Part shown: one piece after another, positions 1 to 12,940 of the stretch
Layout of the letters: each line of letters opens with the position of its first letter
How positions within the stretch are numbered: position 1 is the stretch's first letter
DNA from: Epiperipatus broadwayi
Lineage: Eukaryota > Onychophora > Udeonychophora > Euonychophora > Peripatidae
Direction: 5' to 3'
DNA: 64,000 nucleotides
Assembly (NCBI GenBank): GCA_028023455.1
Contig: JAQFVV010000206.1
Location: 1,023,861-1,087,860, forward strand
Translations under genes and position numbers: made by a program
The notes under the pieces: model-generated
Databases searched by the model: none
What the model was told of the DNA's origin: nothing
What the model saw: only the letters and a program-made list of their open reading frames with translations

Positions 1-1560
1 AGATTCACCTATATAAATGGACATTTAGGTTAAAGATAAAATGGCCGCTCTTATCTTTATAAAAGTCACTATCTTGTGTCATGGTTTGGAAGATCCCTCT
101 ATTGGCAAAATATGCTTGATTGTTGCCTGTTCAGACTATTTACATAAGCTTTCTGTGCACTCTATAAATTAATTACTACAATATAATAAAGTAAACGGGA
201 TTTTTCACTCTAGTGCTATCTACCATAAACTTGAATCTTTATTTCTAGACTGGTATCTTGATTTTATCTTTATTGATGATGCTTGAGATTTTAAGTAATT
301 TCAAGTTTATAATATGATAGATAAATTGAACTTAAAAGATGATTGTAGAATGAATAACTGCATTATTTCCAGTTTTCAATTTCAAGCTTCAATGATAAAG
401 GCAAAATCCAGAAATGCATTAGATTTGGAAATGCATTTGGAGATCAGTGATTACTAAAACTTACAGTAGATGGTATCACTAGAATAAATGAATATTCTTG
501 TTTTATCATATATTAGATAGACAGATAAGTGATTTGTTTTCTTATGTTTCATTAAAATTGTCTGTAAATGAACTATTCTTTACTTTATTTGATTTTGTGA
601 ATCATTTTTATTGAAACTTTGTGTATTTTCTTTGACTTCATCAAATTTTTTATGATACTGTCTTCTCCATTTCATATTATTTGGCTGATTAATTTTAGTT
701 ATAACATTTTATATCTTGAGTTAAATTTCATTTATTCTTAGAAGGTTTAGTATTACTTTTTAGTATGCAATTAGATATTTTTATATTTAATAGTTTAAAT
801 TACTTTATATTTATTGCAAATGAAATCACACAATAGGAAATTTTATTTGAAAAACATTTTTTTAAACATTACCATATTTGGGCAAAATGCTTTTAAACTT
901 TATACTTTTTATTTAAATTATGTTTATTATTTACATCATTATTCTATTTTTTTATGCTAAATAACATCAAACTCTGACATTATATTATATAAGGTTCGCT
1001 ATAAGGTAATATGTAGCTGATATTTCTTTTCTTAAAATTCTTTTTTCAATATAAAATTGTATTTTATTTAGTAAAAAATTTTAATTCTAAGTAAAATAAT
1101 AAAAAAAAAAACAACACAATTTTCTTGGTTTAAAAAATATGATATAATTTGTTAAATAAAAATTACAATTAAGAACTGCAAAAATAATTTTCTTAAATAA
1201 AAATTTTACTGCATTATAAAAAGAAATAGTTAGCCATTGTGTAAAATATAAATTAAAGTAATATTCAGTTGATATTGTAAGTGAAATCATTCATTCAATA
1301 ACTTAGATTTTTGCTACATACTGTGTGAATAAAATTAAAATTTTAAGATGCAAAAATCTTCTAAGAGCATGAAGAAAAATATTCTTTTTCAAATTCAAAG
1401 AAGTCATATTTAAATTAAGGAATTAATTTGCCTAATAGTTATAGTTTTTATTATATTGCTTGTTTTGAATATTTAAATTTACAACTATTACTTCAAGCTT
1501 TTTATTAAATCTTTCAAATATTTTGAAGGAATGAAGAAATATTTATTGTGATTTTGGAAA
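1..1560. other. AT-rich stretch, no gene recognised
   Basis: I read both strands and found no recognisable protein family, tRNA or rRNA. The only longer open frames are low-complexity F/L/Y/N/K runs of the kind random AT-rich DNA gives. Confidence 0.6.
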
Positions 1561-1676
<116 letters not shown>

Positions 1677-2231
1677 TACAAGCATAAAGCTAAACTAGTC
1701 AATATATAATTAAAATTACCCAAATCCAAAATTCAACCAGACCAGCAAAAAAATATTAAAACACAACCAAAGGTTTCACTGCTACAAGCAGACTTTTCAA
1801 GTATAAAGAACTACAAAAGCTACACACTATATATAATATTAAACAATACCCACAAATCCATTCACTTCCCATCCACCCTTAATATTAAATAAACTCTTAA
1901 ATAAGTTAATTGCTTCAGAATAATAAATTTTCAATAATAAAGATTCTTTAATTCTTCTTTTGATTTCATTTCTCTCAAAGAAGACAACCTTAGCTTCATC
2001 AAAATTAATAGTGTGTCCTGTATCTTTTTCATGGACATACAAAGCAGAACTAAGATATCTATTTTTAACTCTACTTTTATGAACCTTTATTCTTTCATTT
2101 AAACTCAAACTACTCTGAACCTATATAGACCTTCTTACAAAATAAACAAGGGATAAAATATACTACACCAGGAATAGTCTTTCTATCAAAAATTTCTTTT
2201 GTATTATTTAATAAATTATTCAATGTAATAT
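1677..2231 (-). mobile_element. 5'-truncated Penelope-like element (family 1), 3' end only
   Basis: On the minus strand this stretch matches, with scattered substitutions, the last part of the near-complete PLE at 20.5-23.2 kb. It runs from about the end of the RT linker (TLNNLLNN) through the GIY-YIG endonuclease to the 3' UTR and (TA)n. The endonuclease start reads PCLFCKKVYIG in one frame, because this copy has four T where the 22.7 kb copy has three. A one-base insertion just after YIG (GGTTCAG instead of GGTCAG) shifts the frame. The rest of the endonuclease, from MSLNERIKVHKS to the terminal GFVG, is open at 1839-2108. The copy cannot encode an RT. It is a dead 5'-truncated insertion, as is usual for target-primed retroelements. 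Confidence 0.85.
1761..1804 (-). ncRNA. hammerhead-like fold in PLE 3' UTR (degenerate)
   Basis: Read on the minus strand: AUAC pairs with GUGU as stem I. A core UUGAAAA follows, then a CUGC/GCAG hairpin as stem II, GAAA, a 3-bp stem III (ACC-UUU-GGU) and a GUU triplet. Against the consensus CUGANGA the core lacks C3 and G8, so cleavage is unlikely. The same layout recurs in the other family-1 copies at 20.6 and 23.05 kb. Type I hammerheads with tiny stem III are known from PLEs; assignment here is a hand folding. Confidence 0.4.
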
Positions 2232-3040
2232 AAGTATTCAGATTAACTGTAGGTTAAAGTATTTAAAAAAAATAAAGAAGTTTCTTGATCTTGTTTAGTT
2301 TTCTTCTCACTTGATCCATGGTTAATGGAGATCTTGAAATATAAAGTTAACTTGATAACCATGGCCACTTAATGCTTTAAAATATGATGGTTTACTGCTA
2401 ATTCTATCCTGAAATACCTAAATCTGTTGTGATCAATCTCAGAAAAAAAATATAAACAGGTAAATATATAAATAAATTTTGGAAATAGTTAAGTGTATCA
2501 TAAAAGATGACTTGAATAAAATCAACATTATTATTAAGTATTATACACTTTAATTTCTGTTACTGCAATCACCATAGTAACACCTATTATGAAATTAAAT
2601 GTTTTATGTTTCATAATGTTTGTTCATAAATTAATTAAAACAAAAAAAAATTATTATTAAAAATATATATAAATATATATATCCATTGATTTAAAAATGA
2701 AAAGTCATATCAAACTTGGATTTTATTTCACTGTATCCAATTCTTTTAAAAGCTTCATTTGATTTACAAATTGGAGGCAAAATTTTCTTGAACAGATTGT
2801 TCATTATTAAGTTAAATTTGAGTGATTTCCAACAGTTGTTATGACAGCAATAATGTCATCAAGAGTATATTATAAATAGAATGGAGAGACTGTAATTTGA
2901 GTTGTTATCATTTTGTCATTGCATAAAATAGATTTCATGGTTAATTTATAAAACTATGGAGGTATAAACATTTTAAATATCTGCCTGTTCAATTGGGCAA
3001 CTTGCTGATAAAATTCCCAAGGAAATGACAAAAATGTGGG
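2232..3040. other. AT-rich stretch, no gene recognised
   Basis: No family recognised on either strand. A run of nine or more G near 3038-3047 is the only notable low-complexity feature. Confidence 0.5.
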
Positions 3041-3059
3041 GGGGGGAACCCATCAAAAT

Positions 3060-3235
3060 GCATTGTATTGCAGGTCAGCTATATAAATATATTCCGTGAT
3101 TTACAAAATCCAGAATTACATTTATTTATTTGTGATGGATATAAACCCCATTACGTTTCTATGGATATCGTATTTCAGATCAAGGAATTCTACAAGATCG
3201 ATTAATTCAACTTATGTGTGATAATACGCGATTTA
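3060..3235 (+). pseudogene. possible pogo/Tigger-like DDE transposase relic
   Basis: One forward frame reads HLFICDGYKPHYVSMDIV and then F-Q-I-K-E-F. This resembles the second-Asp block of pogo-type DDE_1 transposases (typically L-x-D-G-H-x-S-H-x-x-x-x-x-x). Flanking frames are broken and no terminal inverted repeats were found. The match is short, so this is a weak call that a protein search could overturn. Confidence 0.25.
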
Positions 3236-4265
3236 AACTTCACTTTCATAAGTCAAAAAAAAAAAAAAAGGAAATAAAAAAGCTAGCATTAGTTCTTCAC
3301 TTGATTATAACTGGATTGTGTCATTAAAGAAATTCTCTTTGCATATTATTGTTAATGGAAAAAGAAAAATTAAAGACAGTGATGTGTAATTTTGTATCTA
3401 TTGTTTTTGAAAGCTGGATGTTGATATACTTAAAAGAAAACATTGGAAATTAAACATGAAAGGAATTGAATTTGAATCTGCATTAGTTACCACACATGTT
3501 TATCTTCTCTACTCAAAGGAAAATCATCTCTACACCTTGGGATTGGAAATAAAGAATCAGAAGCTATGGTGAATCAGTGGATAGTGAGTGAAAATGGACA
3601 GACCGTCACTTATATGGTATGACTTCTATGCGTATATATATATATATATATTGTAACGGGATATATATATATATATATGCGTTACATTTAAATTTTAATA
3701 GTAACTTTTTTTATCTAATACAAAATTAAAAACAAACTGTCAAAATGCACAAATAACGAATTATTAATTTATTAATATGTTAGATTGATTTAAATATTAA
3801 AATAAGCTTTAAAAAATAAATAAATTATAGAATCGAAGCAAAGATTCTAATCTTTAAATAAAATATATAATAAAAAGCCTTTTGATTTTAATAATAGCGA
3901 AGAGTTTTTAATTTGTAAATATAAAAATTACAAACAGATCCTTGGGGCAAAATGACAATTAAGAAAATGATTACGAAATAAAATACATATGTAAAAGTTA
4001 GAAACAAAAGACTTGCTTTTCCCACCCAAAGATAAAGACACAGACCTCAGTGGAAAAATTTACTTAGCCATAAACCCAAAATCTACTTGGCCACAAACTG
4101 AATTAACCAATAAAATATAAATAATGAAATATGTTTGATGAATCCGTGCATTCCAGAGATAAGGTGCCCGATGACTATAAAAGGAAAATCAAAAACAATA
4201 ATTAATTAATTAGAGAGTTGGAGAATCATAAAATTAAAGTTTTGAATTCATCTGTAAAAATAATT
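3236..4265. other. no gene recognised; short TA palindromic patch
   Basis: Near 3630-3683, two TA tracts flank TTGTAACGGG and are bordered by GCG on each side, giving a short imperfect palindrome. Otherwise the sequence is AT-rich with stops in all frames. Confidence 0.5.
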
Positions 4266-4478
4266 TTAAAAGTTATCGCCGTCACAAAAGAAAAAAATGT
4301 AATTAGCTTCGTTGTACTTCCTTTGGTGCGGCCGTCTGAAGGCAGCTTTCTTCTCCACGGATTCCAGGATCAAACCACTGGTACCGTCTTCAGAAAACAT
4401 AAATGCGTCTTCATAAATCGTCATTGCCCACAAAAAATGGATCTTGTATAAATTTGGATCTTCCTCGCGAAGGAACAA
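4266..4478 (-). CDS. candidate host exon or small ORF, function unknown
   Basis: A 70-codon minus-strand frame from an ATG (MFLREEDPNLYK...) with visibly higher GC and mixed, protein-like codon use compared with its surroundings. The middle reads EDAFMFSEDGTSGLIL and then ESVEKKAAFRRPHQRKYNE. A pyrimidine-rich tract (TTTCCTTTGTTCGTGC...) ends in GCGAG just before GAAGATCC, a plausible 3' splice acceptor, so the coding part may be an internal or terminal exon rather than start at this ATG. No good GT donor was seen. I recognise no family. A forward frame over the same bases is also open for 77 codons but looks less protein-like. It lies about 0.6 kb downstream, on the same strand, of another GC-rich open segment. 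Confidence 0.35.
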   Translation of the reverse strand: MFLREEDPNLYKIHFLWAMTIYEDAFMFSEDGTSGLILESVEKKAAFRRPHQRKYNEANYIFFFCDGDNF

Positions 4479-5060
4479 GCACGAACAAAGGAAAGTATAA
4501 ATTTATAAATGAAATATAAACTGTTAATTTTAAAATCTTCGAACTTTATCTGTCTTTAAATGAATAATAGACTTTCTCTCTCAAGCAAACCTGAACTTTA
4601 TTTCTATAAACTCTTACTTAAAGTCTTAAACGTAATCTCTTAAAAAAAAAAATGTATTGTATTTGTTTTTTTATATTTTTATTCATGCTTAATTAGTATC
4701 TGTTTGTAATAGGTAGGGGTATGCGATTGCAAACTTAAATTTAAAAATATAAACACCTCGTTATTTGTGCATTATTAAATTTTAAAAATAGGTTAAAATA
4801 GTATTTCTGGAAAGAAAATAAGTTAAATATAATGCTCATTTTAAAATGATTTTAAAACTATAAACTAAATATTTTTTGTTTTGAATTACATTAATAAAAT
4901 GATTGAAATGTTAGTTGAGTATAGATGGCTGCTAGACTAGTTTAAATATGTTACTTTTAAAGTGGGTTTTGATTTCGGACTATTTGTTTTGTAGTTGTGT
5001 CAATGCTAGTGGAGAGATATATGGACATTTATATCAATGTAATGTGAAGTATGTTAGCAC
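4479..5060. other. AT-rich spacer between two candidate exons
   Basis: Strong drop in GC compared with the segments on both sides; no frame of interest. If the two flanking segments belong to one minus-strand gene this would be an intron or 3' UTR. Confidence 0.4.
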
Positions 5061-5408
5061 CTAGAGCGACGAGTCCAACTGAATGCATGACCCCAAAGTG
5101 GTAGTCATATCGTTGAAAATGGACGCAGACGTATTTCCTGCACCATTGACCCATTCCAGCTCTATGGATTTTGGACGATAAGCCGGCAAGATAAGACCGC
5201 TTTCCCATCCATACATAGCATTTCTTTTTATTGTTTTATATGCATGTTTCCTTCGCCTGACAGATGCACATTCCTGCGGGATGAAGGCCATTTCTTCTCC
5301 AATAATATCACGCTGTTTAGACGCACATTCCTGTCGACGTGATTCTATGCTAACATGTTCACATTGCATTGGTTGCTGATATATAACTGGGCGTGAGTAT
5401 TGGTGTGG
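5061..5408 (-). CDS. candidate terminal exon of a host gene, function unknown
   Basis: Minus-strand open frame ending in CIQLDSSL-stop. It is open upstream of its first ATG (5367-5369) through PHQYSRPVIYQQP to a CAG that could be a splice acceptor at about 5408. GC is far above the local background and codon use is balanced, which random AT-rich DNA would not give. Visible features are a basic stretch SVRRRKHAYKTIKR, the segment GEEMAFIPQECAS, and a tail rich in polar residues. There is no signal peptide, transmembrane segment or domain I recognise. Basic sites such as IKR could fit a processed precursor, but this is speculation. The start chosen is the AG boundary rather than the ATG because the frame remains protein-like across it. 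Confidence 0.45.
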   Translation of the reverse strand, partial: PHQYSRPVIYQQPMQCEHVSIESRRQECASKQRDIIGEEMAFIPQECASVRRRKHAYKTIKRNAMYGWESGLILPAYRPKSIELEWVNGAGNTSASIFNDMTTTLGSCIQLDSSL

Positions 5409-6830
5409 CTGCGGATTTTTAGTTTGGAGTCAAGTGATTTGAAAATTTGTGAGTGCATCTAGGTAGCTCATTTATACTCAACATTCTAAAATTTAAAATT
5501 AAAGTTAAAAACAAATAAAATAATCATGGAACAGAAGAAAACATAAATTTCTTCTTGTGTTATAAAAATTAATTTTTTTTAAAGTTTGTGCGTTATTAAT
5601 TATATACGCAAATAAAATATTTTTTGTGTGTTATTAATACTGACAGTGATTGTCTTTATTATTAAAAATATATTTTACTAAATATATAAGTTTCTGTGTC
5701 TACTTGAGCTAGTGACTAGGGCTGATGGCCATGATCTTAACAGCACGTATCTGTCGACTTTATAAATTTTCTAGGTTCAAAGTAGCCTAGTGGCGCTCTG
5801 TCGGCAGATGCGGTAAGACTGGGTATTTCAAATAAAGTAGATTAAATTGCCTGGACTGGAATGGAATGGAATGCCTTAATTGCTTGTTTCAGACCTATAT
5901 ATATCCTATTTGATGTTGTACAACAACATGTTTTCCACATAATTGATTCATCATTAGTTAATTACAAGCTTTAACCTGTTTTCTTACTTGTTTTTTGAAA
6001 AACATTTTCTTTATTCTGTTCACAACACGTGGAAGCAATTTTACAGATATCATATCATGATTTAATACATAAATTAATAAATTATCATGATTTTCTACAT
6101 AAACAAAAAAATAGATTTTTCTCTCTTTATTTACATTAATTAACAATTTAAAAAGAAAAAAAAATCATTGACAACATTTATATTTAAATATCTTTTAAAA
6201 ATTTATCAATTCTAAAATTTTAATATTATTTCTAGACTTGCCATCAGATTCACCCAGAAAGTGATATGTTGTTTAACCAAAATCCATTCAGAAAAAAATG
6301 AAAAAAGGTACAAAATGTCCAGTTTTCTACAACTATGCAATTCAAAATAATTTTTCTTTTTTTCTTTGTACTGCAATTTATCATTAGGTTCATCATATAT
6401 TTCAAATTTAATATTTAATAATATGACCAAATGAAGAAACTAACTTTTCTTTTAATTTTTAAGCAGTTAACTCAAGTGATACATTTATACATACACACAC
6501 ACATAGCAGTTTTTTTTCATGCAGCTTTATAAAATAATCAATTCAAGGATTATCAATTTGTTATAGTTACAAATCCCCTCACTTTAAAATGAGATAATGG
6601 GCAGCGAAACTTTTCATTTCTCATTTATATACTTACTACAAAACTTTTAACTTTATTCATTTCTCTATTAATTTTTGTATTTTAGTTCTTTTCGTAATTA
6701 GTCTTTTACAAAATACACATGTCCATAAGGGGCCAATATTTGTTTGACATTGAACACTATAAAAATGCATCAAATTTCAACTCTAGTACATATAAAAATT
6801 CCATCATAAGATTTCTAGAAGGCAACCCCT
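5409..6830. other. no gene recognised; GC-richer patch at 5.72-5.84 kb
   Basis: Mostly AT-rich. Around 5715-5835 GC rises (GTGGCGCTCTGTCGGCAG, followed by ATGCGGTAAGAC), including a donor-like GGTAAGA on the plus strand. No extended frame accompanies it. The rest, including minus-strand frames at 5958-6430, is low-complexity. Confidence 0.4.
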
Positions 6831-6832
6831 CC

Positions 6833-6985
6833 TAGAGTGTTGAGTTTCATGTCTGGGGTTTGAATCAATGTGTTAATGAGATAGATGATTCTGACTGTTA
6901 CAGCATTGGCAGTGAAACTTGATGATCTGTCAAAGGTAATCCATTGATTCAAACTCAGGATACTATTAGAGCATTTTACTATTTT
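6833..6985. repeat. short imperfect inverted repeat
   Basis: GGGTTTGAATCAATG near 6857 is answered by CATTGATTCAAACTC near 6941 in inverted order, with weaker complementarity outside. Possibly a decayed foldback element. No target duplication seen. Confidence 0.4.
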
Positions 6986-7371
6986 TGATCTTATATTCTT
7001 TAGCCTTTTTATTTTGTAGGCTTTACAACATTGTCAAGCACTTCTAAACTTTTTCAGGTGTTATTCTAGATCATCTTAGGCAACTGAATTTATTTTATTG
7101 CTGAAAGATAAAAATCTCAAAATATTTCCTTAAACAATTAGCCCTTGCACTCATCTACAAGATTTTTAGCTTTGTTATTACTAAAATTATTTTTATAGAT
7201 ATATTAAACAACCTCCATACTTCCCTATTTTTTTGAATTCATATAAATAAAGATACAATAAAAGCCAAATGACCTCCAAGATGCATTTCATGCTGAACCA
7301 TCACTCATCAGTTGGTCCAGGTCACCATCTCCCATATATATCTCTATTCTATGAAGAGTATTTATCTATAG

Positions 7372-7590
7372 TAAATTGTTACATTTTTATTTACAACTGT
7401 CAAACTCACTCCACTCACAACTGTGATTCCATCCATCTCAAATAAATGCAATAATCATTATTACTAATCATTTATTAAACTAGAAATTATCTCTAGAAGA
7501 TATAAACTTTAAATCTCAGTTAAAGATTAATGTCTGATTTTTTTGAGTGGAGTGAGTTTGGCAGTTGTAAATAAAAATGTAACAATTTAA
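7372..7590. mobile_element. MITE-like element with about 46-bp terminal inverted repeats
   Basis: The left arm (7372-7418) starts TAAATTGTTACATTTTTATT and ends CACTCCACTCA. The right arm (7544-7590) is its reverse complement almost base for base. The 125-bp centre is non-coding. Long near-perfect arms and small size fit a non-autonomous DNA transposon. The near identity of the arms suggests a recent insertion or gene conversion. I could not identify a clear target duplication or assign a superfamily. Confidence 0.75.
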
Positions 7591-8725
7591 AATTATTTTC
7601 TATCTCATTACTTGTTTTCATAGATGCCTTAATTTGGATTGTCTCTTCAATAGCATCATGATAAAAGTTTATATCTTTTGAAGAATCTATTTTAGATTTT
7701 TAAAATTAAATTCAAACCAAATATTTCATCTATCTCTTTTATTATCATACTTGAGTCAGAATATGATAATTCTATTATACGTTTTATTTTCTCCAACATT
7801 TTCAATTTCTGTTATAGTGTTGATAACTTCTCTTGATTTATCTCAAGGTTTTGCATAAGTTTGCATAATTTCATCAGGATTGGTGTTGTCTCTATTTTGG
7901 TTGTTTTTTAATGAGTCATTTCAAAGATTTATTTCATTTTTAAGAGATTTCTTTATGCATCTGTTGCATTTATTACATAGATTCACTTTTAAATTCTTTC
8001 AAAAATGCACACAGCATTTTAGTCATAACTATGCTGGGTTTTTTTTCTGTAGGCTTTCACTCAATCTGAAGGGCTTCTTGCTCTATCAGCTCTGATTCCA
8101 TTGGTTGTACTGGTTTGTGTGTTGTTGATAGATCCATGTTTAATTGTGCTTCCATCCTTTTTGTTTTTGAACATGTTAGCATTAGTATATAAAACTAAAT
8201 GTTTTATTGTATCTTTCTTTTGTTGATTATCCTTTTATGCAGACTTGCAAACTTAAATATTTTTTACTTATATTCTATCATTAAATAAGTACACACCAGT
8301 CTCAACTCTTCATAGACAATATTTTCCCGAATAATGTGATATACTCTCTGCTTTAATGTTTATTTCATAAATATACTGCCATTTATCAAATATTATCCTG
8401 CTGATTACTGTTTTCATAAAGTGTTAGTACACACTTTTTTTTTATAAACTTGCTAATCTTATTTCTCATTCCAAACATTTATTGCATGTTCCCTATTATT
8501 CATAAATGACGATGTGCTAAATTTATTCATGCTCTAATATCCAGTACATTATGTTACTATACAGCCATAAAGATGAGCAGAAGAAAGAAGATGTTCAAGC
8601 CACAATATTGTTTGCAGCAAATATGCAACCGTACTGGAGTAAACTTGAACAAAAGAAAAAAGATATTCATGCCCAAAACATTGGTTGATTCAATTATATG
8701 TAATAATCACATGATCAGTATTCCT
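7591..8725. other. AT-rich stretch, no gene recognised
   Basis: Plus-strand frame at 7880-8095 is F/L-rich and resembles nothing known. No RNA gene or transposon core seen. Confidence 0.5.
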
Positions 8726-9236
8726 TATGCTAGAACATAACTGTTATTAAAACTAGGCAAAACTCTCCATTGATTACTCTGTTTGGCACTGAGTGGCACC
8801 ACTGTATGGATAATTTTGCCTGTTTTAATAACAGTTATGTGCTAGCATAAGGAATAGTGTTTAGTGGTTTGACACCAATCCTGTCTGATAGGATAGTGGT
8901 GGCTATGGTTATTAAATACCAAAGATGCTAAAATGTATGGGTACTGAACTGGGTTCCGACCCATATGACTATTGGGCTTAGATTGAAAATATTGTGTTTT
9001 TAATTTTATTCTCATAGTTTTGTGGTTAAGTAGAGATAAAAGGTGGTTGCTGGAGGGTTGCATTAGGTCCTAAGATCTAGGTGCAGTGCTCTCAGATCCA
9101 AAGCTTCTTCCTGATGAAGATCACATTAGATGAGTAGGCACTAGATGGGGATTTTATGCACAAGCCTTCTGGCATCCATTGATTATTCTGGTTAGACTGA
9201 GTGGCATTACTGTATGGAGAGTTTTGCCTATTTTTA
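8726..9236 (+). mobile_element. dispersed repeat R1 (GGCAAAACTCTCCAT termini), nested foldback copy
   Basis: A 137-bp foldback at 8726-8862 has arms beginning ATTCCTTATGCTAG and ending GGCAAAACTCTCCAT. The inner end motif recurs inverted at 9220-9230 (ATGGAGAGTTTTGCC), so 8754-9230 looks like one element with those termini. The body contains segments shared, in the opposite orientation, with 48.63-48.99 kb (TTTTATCTCTACTTA and TATATAGTCATATGGGT-like blocks). CTGATGA at 9111-9117 is the equivalent of the hammerhead core in that copy, but the rest of the ribozyme (GAAA to GUC) is deleted here. Other relatives lie at 18.56, 38.5 and 39.6 kb. Confidence 0.75.
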
Positions 9237-10002
<766 letters not shown>

Positions 10003-12900
10003 GTGGACTTAAGTTTCAAAACTGTAATAAATGCAGTTATATTGTATGAATATTCTGTCTTGAAAAATGGTAAAACAACCAATAAAAAAAATTTAAAATA
10101 AAAAATAAAGGTTCTGCTTACTTTAGATGAAAAAATCAGTAACTTTAATAACTTAAATTAATAAATGATACATATACAACTTCATCTGTTGAAGTTATTG
10201 AATCGTTAATGCATAATGAAGATTGCCTAATAATAATTTTAGCAAGAATCTCTACATTTAAAGAATAAATTATCTTTATAATAGATTGGATTCAGGCCAA
10301 AACAAAAATGCTGTAAGTTGGATTATTTTACTTTCTCTTATAAATCTAATTTCAACTTAAATCTGATTAGTTTCTAAATGATTCAAATGAGTATAAATAA
10401 TAAAGGAATAAATTCTGAGTTTTACAAAAGTTTCTCATAATAATCAGTTTTGCCACCAGGTTTACCAAATACATTTATCATGCATTCTCCAAAAACAAGT
10501 CACGAAAAACATCTATTTTGATAACATATCTCAACTTCACAAATATTTTTATTTCCTATAAAAATATCATTTCTTAATAAAATTATCAAAAGACTGAAAT
10601 TTATTTTTAAATATTATGAACTTATCCTTAATACCATTAACACTTGTTCATTAAAACTACATGCAATATATCATAAAATGAATGCAATCTTCTAAAACAA
10701 TGGAATAAAATATTTGGCTCAGTCTAACTTATTTTTCTTATCTACCAAATGAAAATTTAAATTAATTCTTAGAAACATTCTTATTTTAAAAATATAAGTA
10801 AAACTCAACAATATAAAAATAACTTATTTTAATAATCTCCATACTTGTCATTAATTTACAAAACAATAAATTAATTAGGTGGACAAAAAAACAAAATTCA
10901 TAAAACTTGTGCAGCTAGCCTTAATATCAAAAACAGAATTAGTTACATGGCATAATATTGAAATTTAATAATGGTCTAGAGCAGGTTTTAGCAAATTTTT
11001 TAATATAAAGAGCTATTTTATTTAAATCCCCACCCCTTTTTTTTAAAAGATGAAAAATGGATTCATAAAAATATGAATTTCTGAATAGCTGTGAATATAT
11101 TTGAACATTTATTTTAGTAATAAAACATAATAGAATATGCATACATTCCAATGAAAATAAAAATTCTTTTTAAAATAGACAAACAAAAAATTACTATGAT
11201 GGTTTGATTTATTCACAATTTTTTAATATTTAAGTATTCATCATATGCAATTATTACTGTTAAATAATAATGCTGTCATCAAAAACAATGCTGTAATGCA
11301 CATTTTTCTTCTCCTAGAGACATCAAAATATGTAATAACAAGTTACAAGAGGAAATTAAAATGTGTTTATGTTTATCATAATAGAAAGAGTCACAATGTG
11401 CAGATTAAAGAGCAAAATGTGTTTTATGAGACACAATTTGCTAACCCCTGTTCTGCAGTATATATGGCAAATAACTGATAAGTAGATTTTATCAGTCTAT
11501 GATTTTAAAGAGGTTTTAAGAAACCAAATGTACACAAGATAGTTATAATTGTTTGCCTAAATAATGCAAAGATAAACTCACCAATACATCTTTAAATCTG
11601 CAATTTGAAAAACAGAAAAAGTTTTGCCTATCAGAACACTGAAGAATACAGTTTGAGAGTTATAGCCGTCTCTCACTAAGATTAAATAGGTTTATCATAA
11701 ATAATCACTGATTATAATAAATAGCAACATCTTGTAGATAAATAACTAGTAGAAACATTCATTGAGAATTTGTAGACAACAACTGTTTGTTTATATGATG
11801 ATGTTGTTGGCAAATATCATTGTTGAAATTTTGTATAATTACATTGAACATGATATTTTTATCAGCATTCATTATTCTATATCATCTGAGCTTTATGGTT
11901 TTGTAATCAGTGGAAGTTTAATTTTCATTTCTCTTTGCTAATCCAAATTGCTATCAGACACATCATGGAATACTTTCCCATTGGCTGATGATGAAAATGT
12001 ATATATACTTAAACTACTTAACTCTCTAATTAGTACTGGTTATCTCTAATAATTAATTGTAGACAAGCATGTCCAAAAATTATTGCACTCTACTATGATC
12101 TATAACTTTACAATTATAACATTGTAAAATTTGACTAGTTATCAGTATATGTAAACAATATTTTCAAAGTTTCCTCTTTCACATATGATTTAACAACCTA
12201 AAATCTTTTCTTTATATTGCCCATTTAAACTGGTTGTAATTTTTTTTTATAATTTGCTTATGTTTCCTAAGGATATAATTCACTTACCAGAATAGGCATT
12301 TTATCTCATTTTTAGAATTTTTAATAATTCTATATATTTATTATTGTGATTAAACTATATAGGCATTGATAAATTAATATTAAGTATATTGGTAGTTGTA
12401 TGGATAGATTACATAGAAATAAATAGTGATTATTATTTTATTACATTTTTAAAACTGTCAATAGTTTGTAATTATTATTTTTTTTTTTAATAAAAACTTA
12501 TTTTAATCTTTTAATATATATTTTTTCCCATGCTACTTCCTTTCTAATGGAATATTAGGTAAGTCTAAATAAATAGTTTTTGAAAATTTTATTGGAATTT
12601 AACCTGAGTTTTTTATGTATGTATCTGTAACTTAGTTTTTCAAAAAATAAAAAAGGTTATTGAAATATTTTCTAAACTGACTGTAATGATGTCTGACATA
12701 TTTCGAAAATCTTTTATAATTCGCATATAAATATAAAGTTTGATGTGGATTTTTTTTTTTTAACTTTATCAAAAATATATTTTACTTTAGACGATGACTA
12801 TCCATTTACGTTTAAAATTTTAAATTTTTTATTTTATATGCAAAAGCACAGCTGTGTTTAAATATCCTCAGATTTCGTCCAAACAATATTTATTCAATAT
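10003..12900. other. 2.9 kb without recognisable genes
   Basis: Uniformly AT-rich on both strands with frequent stops. I saw no transposase, RT, tRNA or long inverted repeat. Frames at 10939-11151 and 11245-11478 have no protein-like features. Confidence 0.55.
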
Positions 12901-12910
12901 TAACTATTTC

Positions 12911-12940
12911 ACGCATGCGCAAACTATAATCCTTACGTCA
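12911..12940. promoter_or_regulatory. NRF1-like and CRE-like motif pair
   Basis: ACGCATGCGCA at 12911-12921 fits the palindromic NRF1 consensus (GCGCATGCGC-like). TTACGTCA at 12933-12940 is one base from the CRE/ATF octamer. Both are CpG-containing and rare by chance at this base composition, and they lie 12 bp apart. A paired arrangement like this is typical of TATA-less metazoan promoters. No adjacent coding exon is visible, so the target gene is unknown. Confidence 0.35.
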
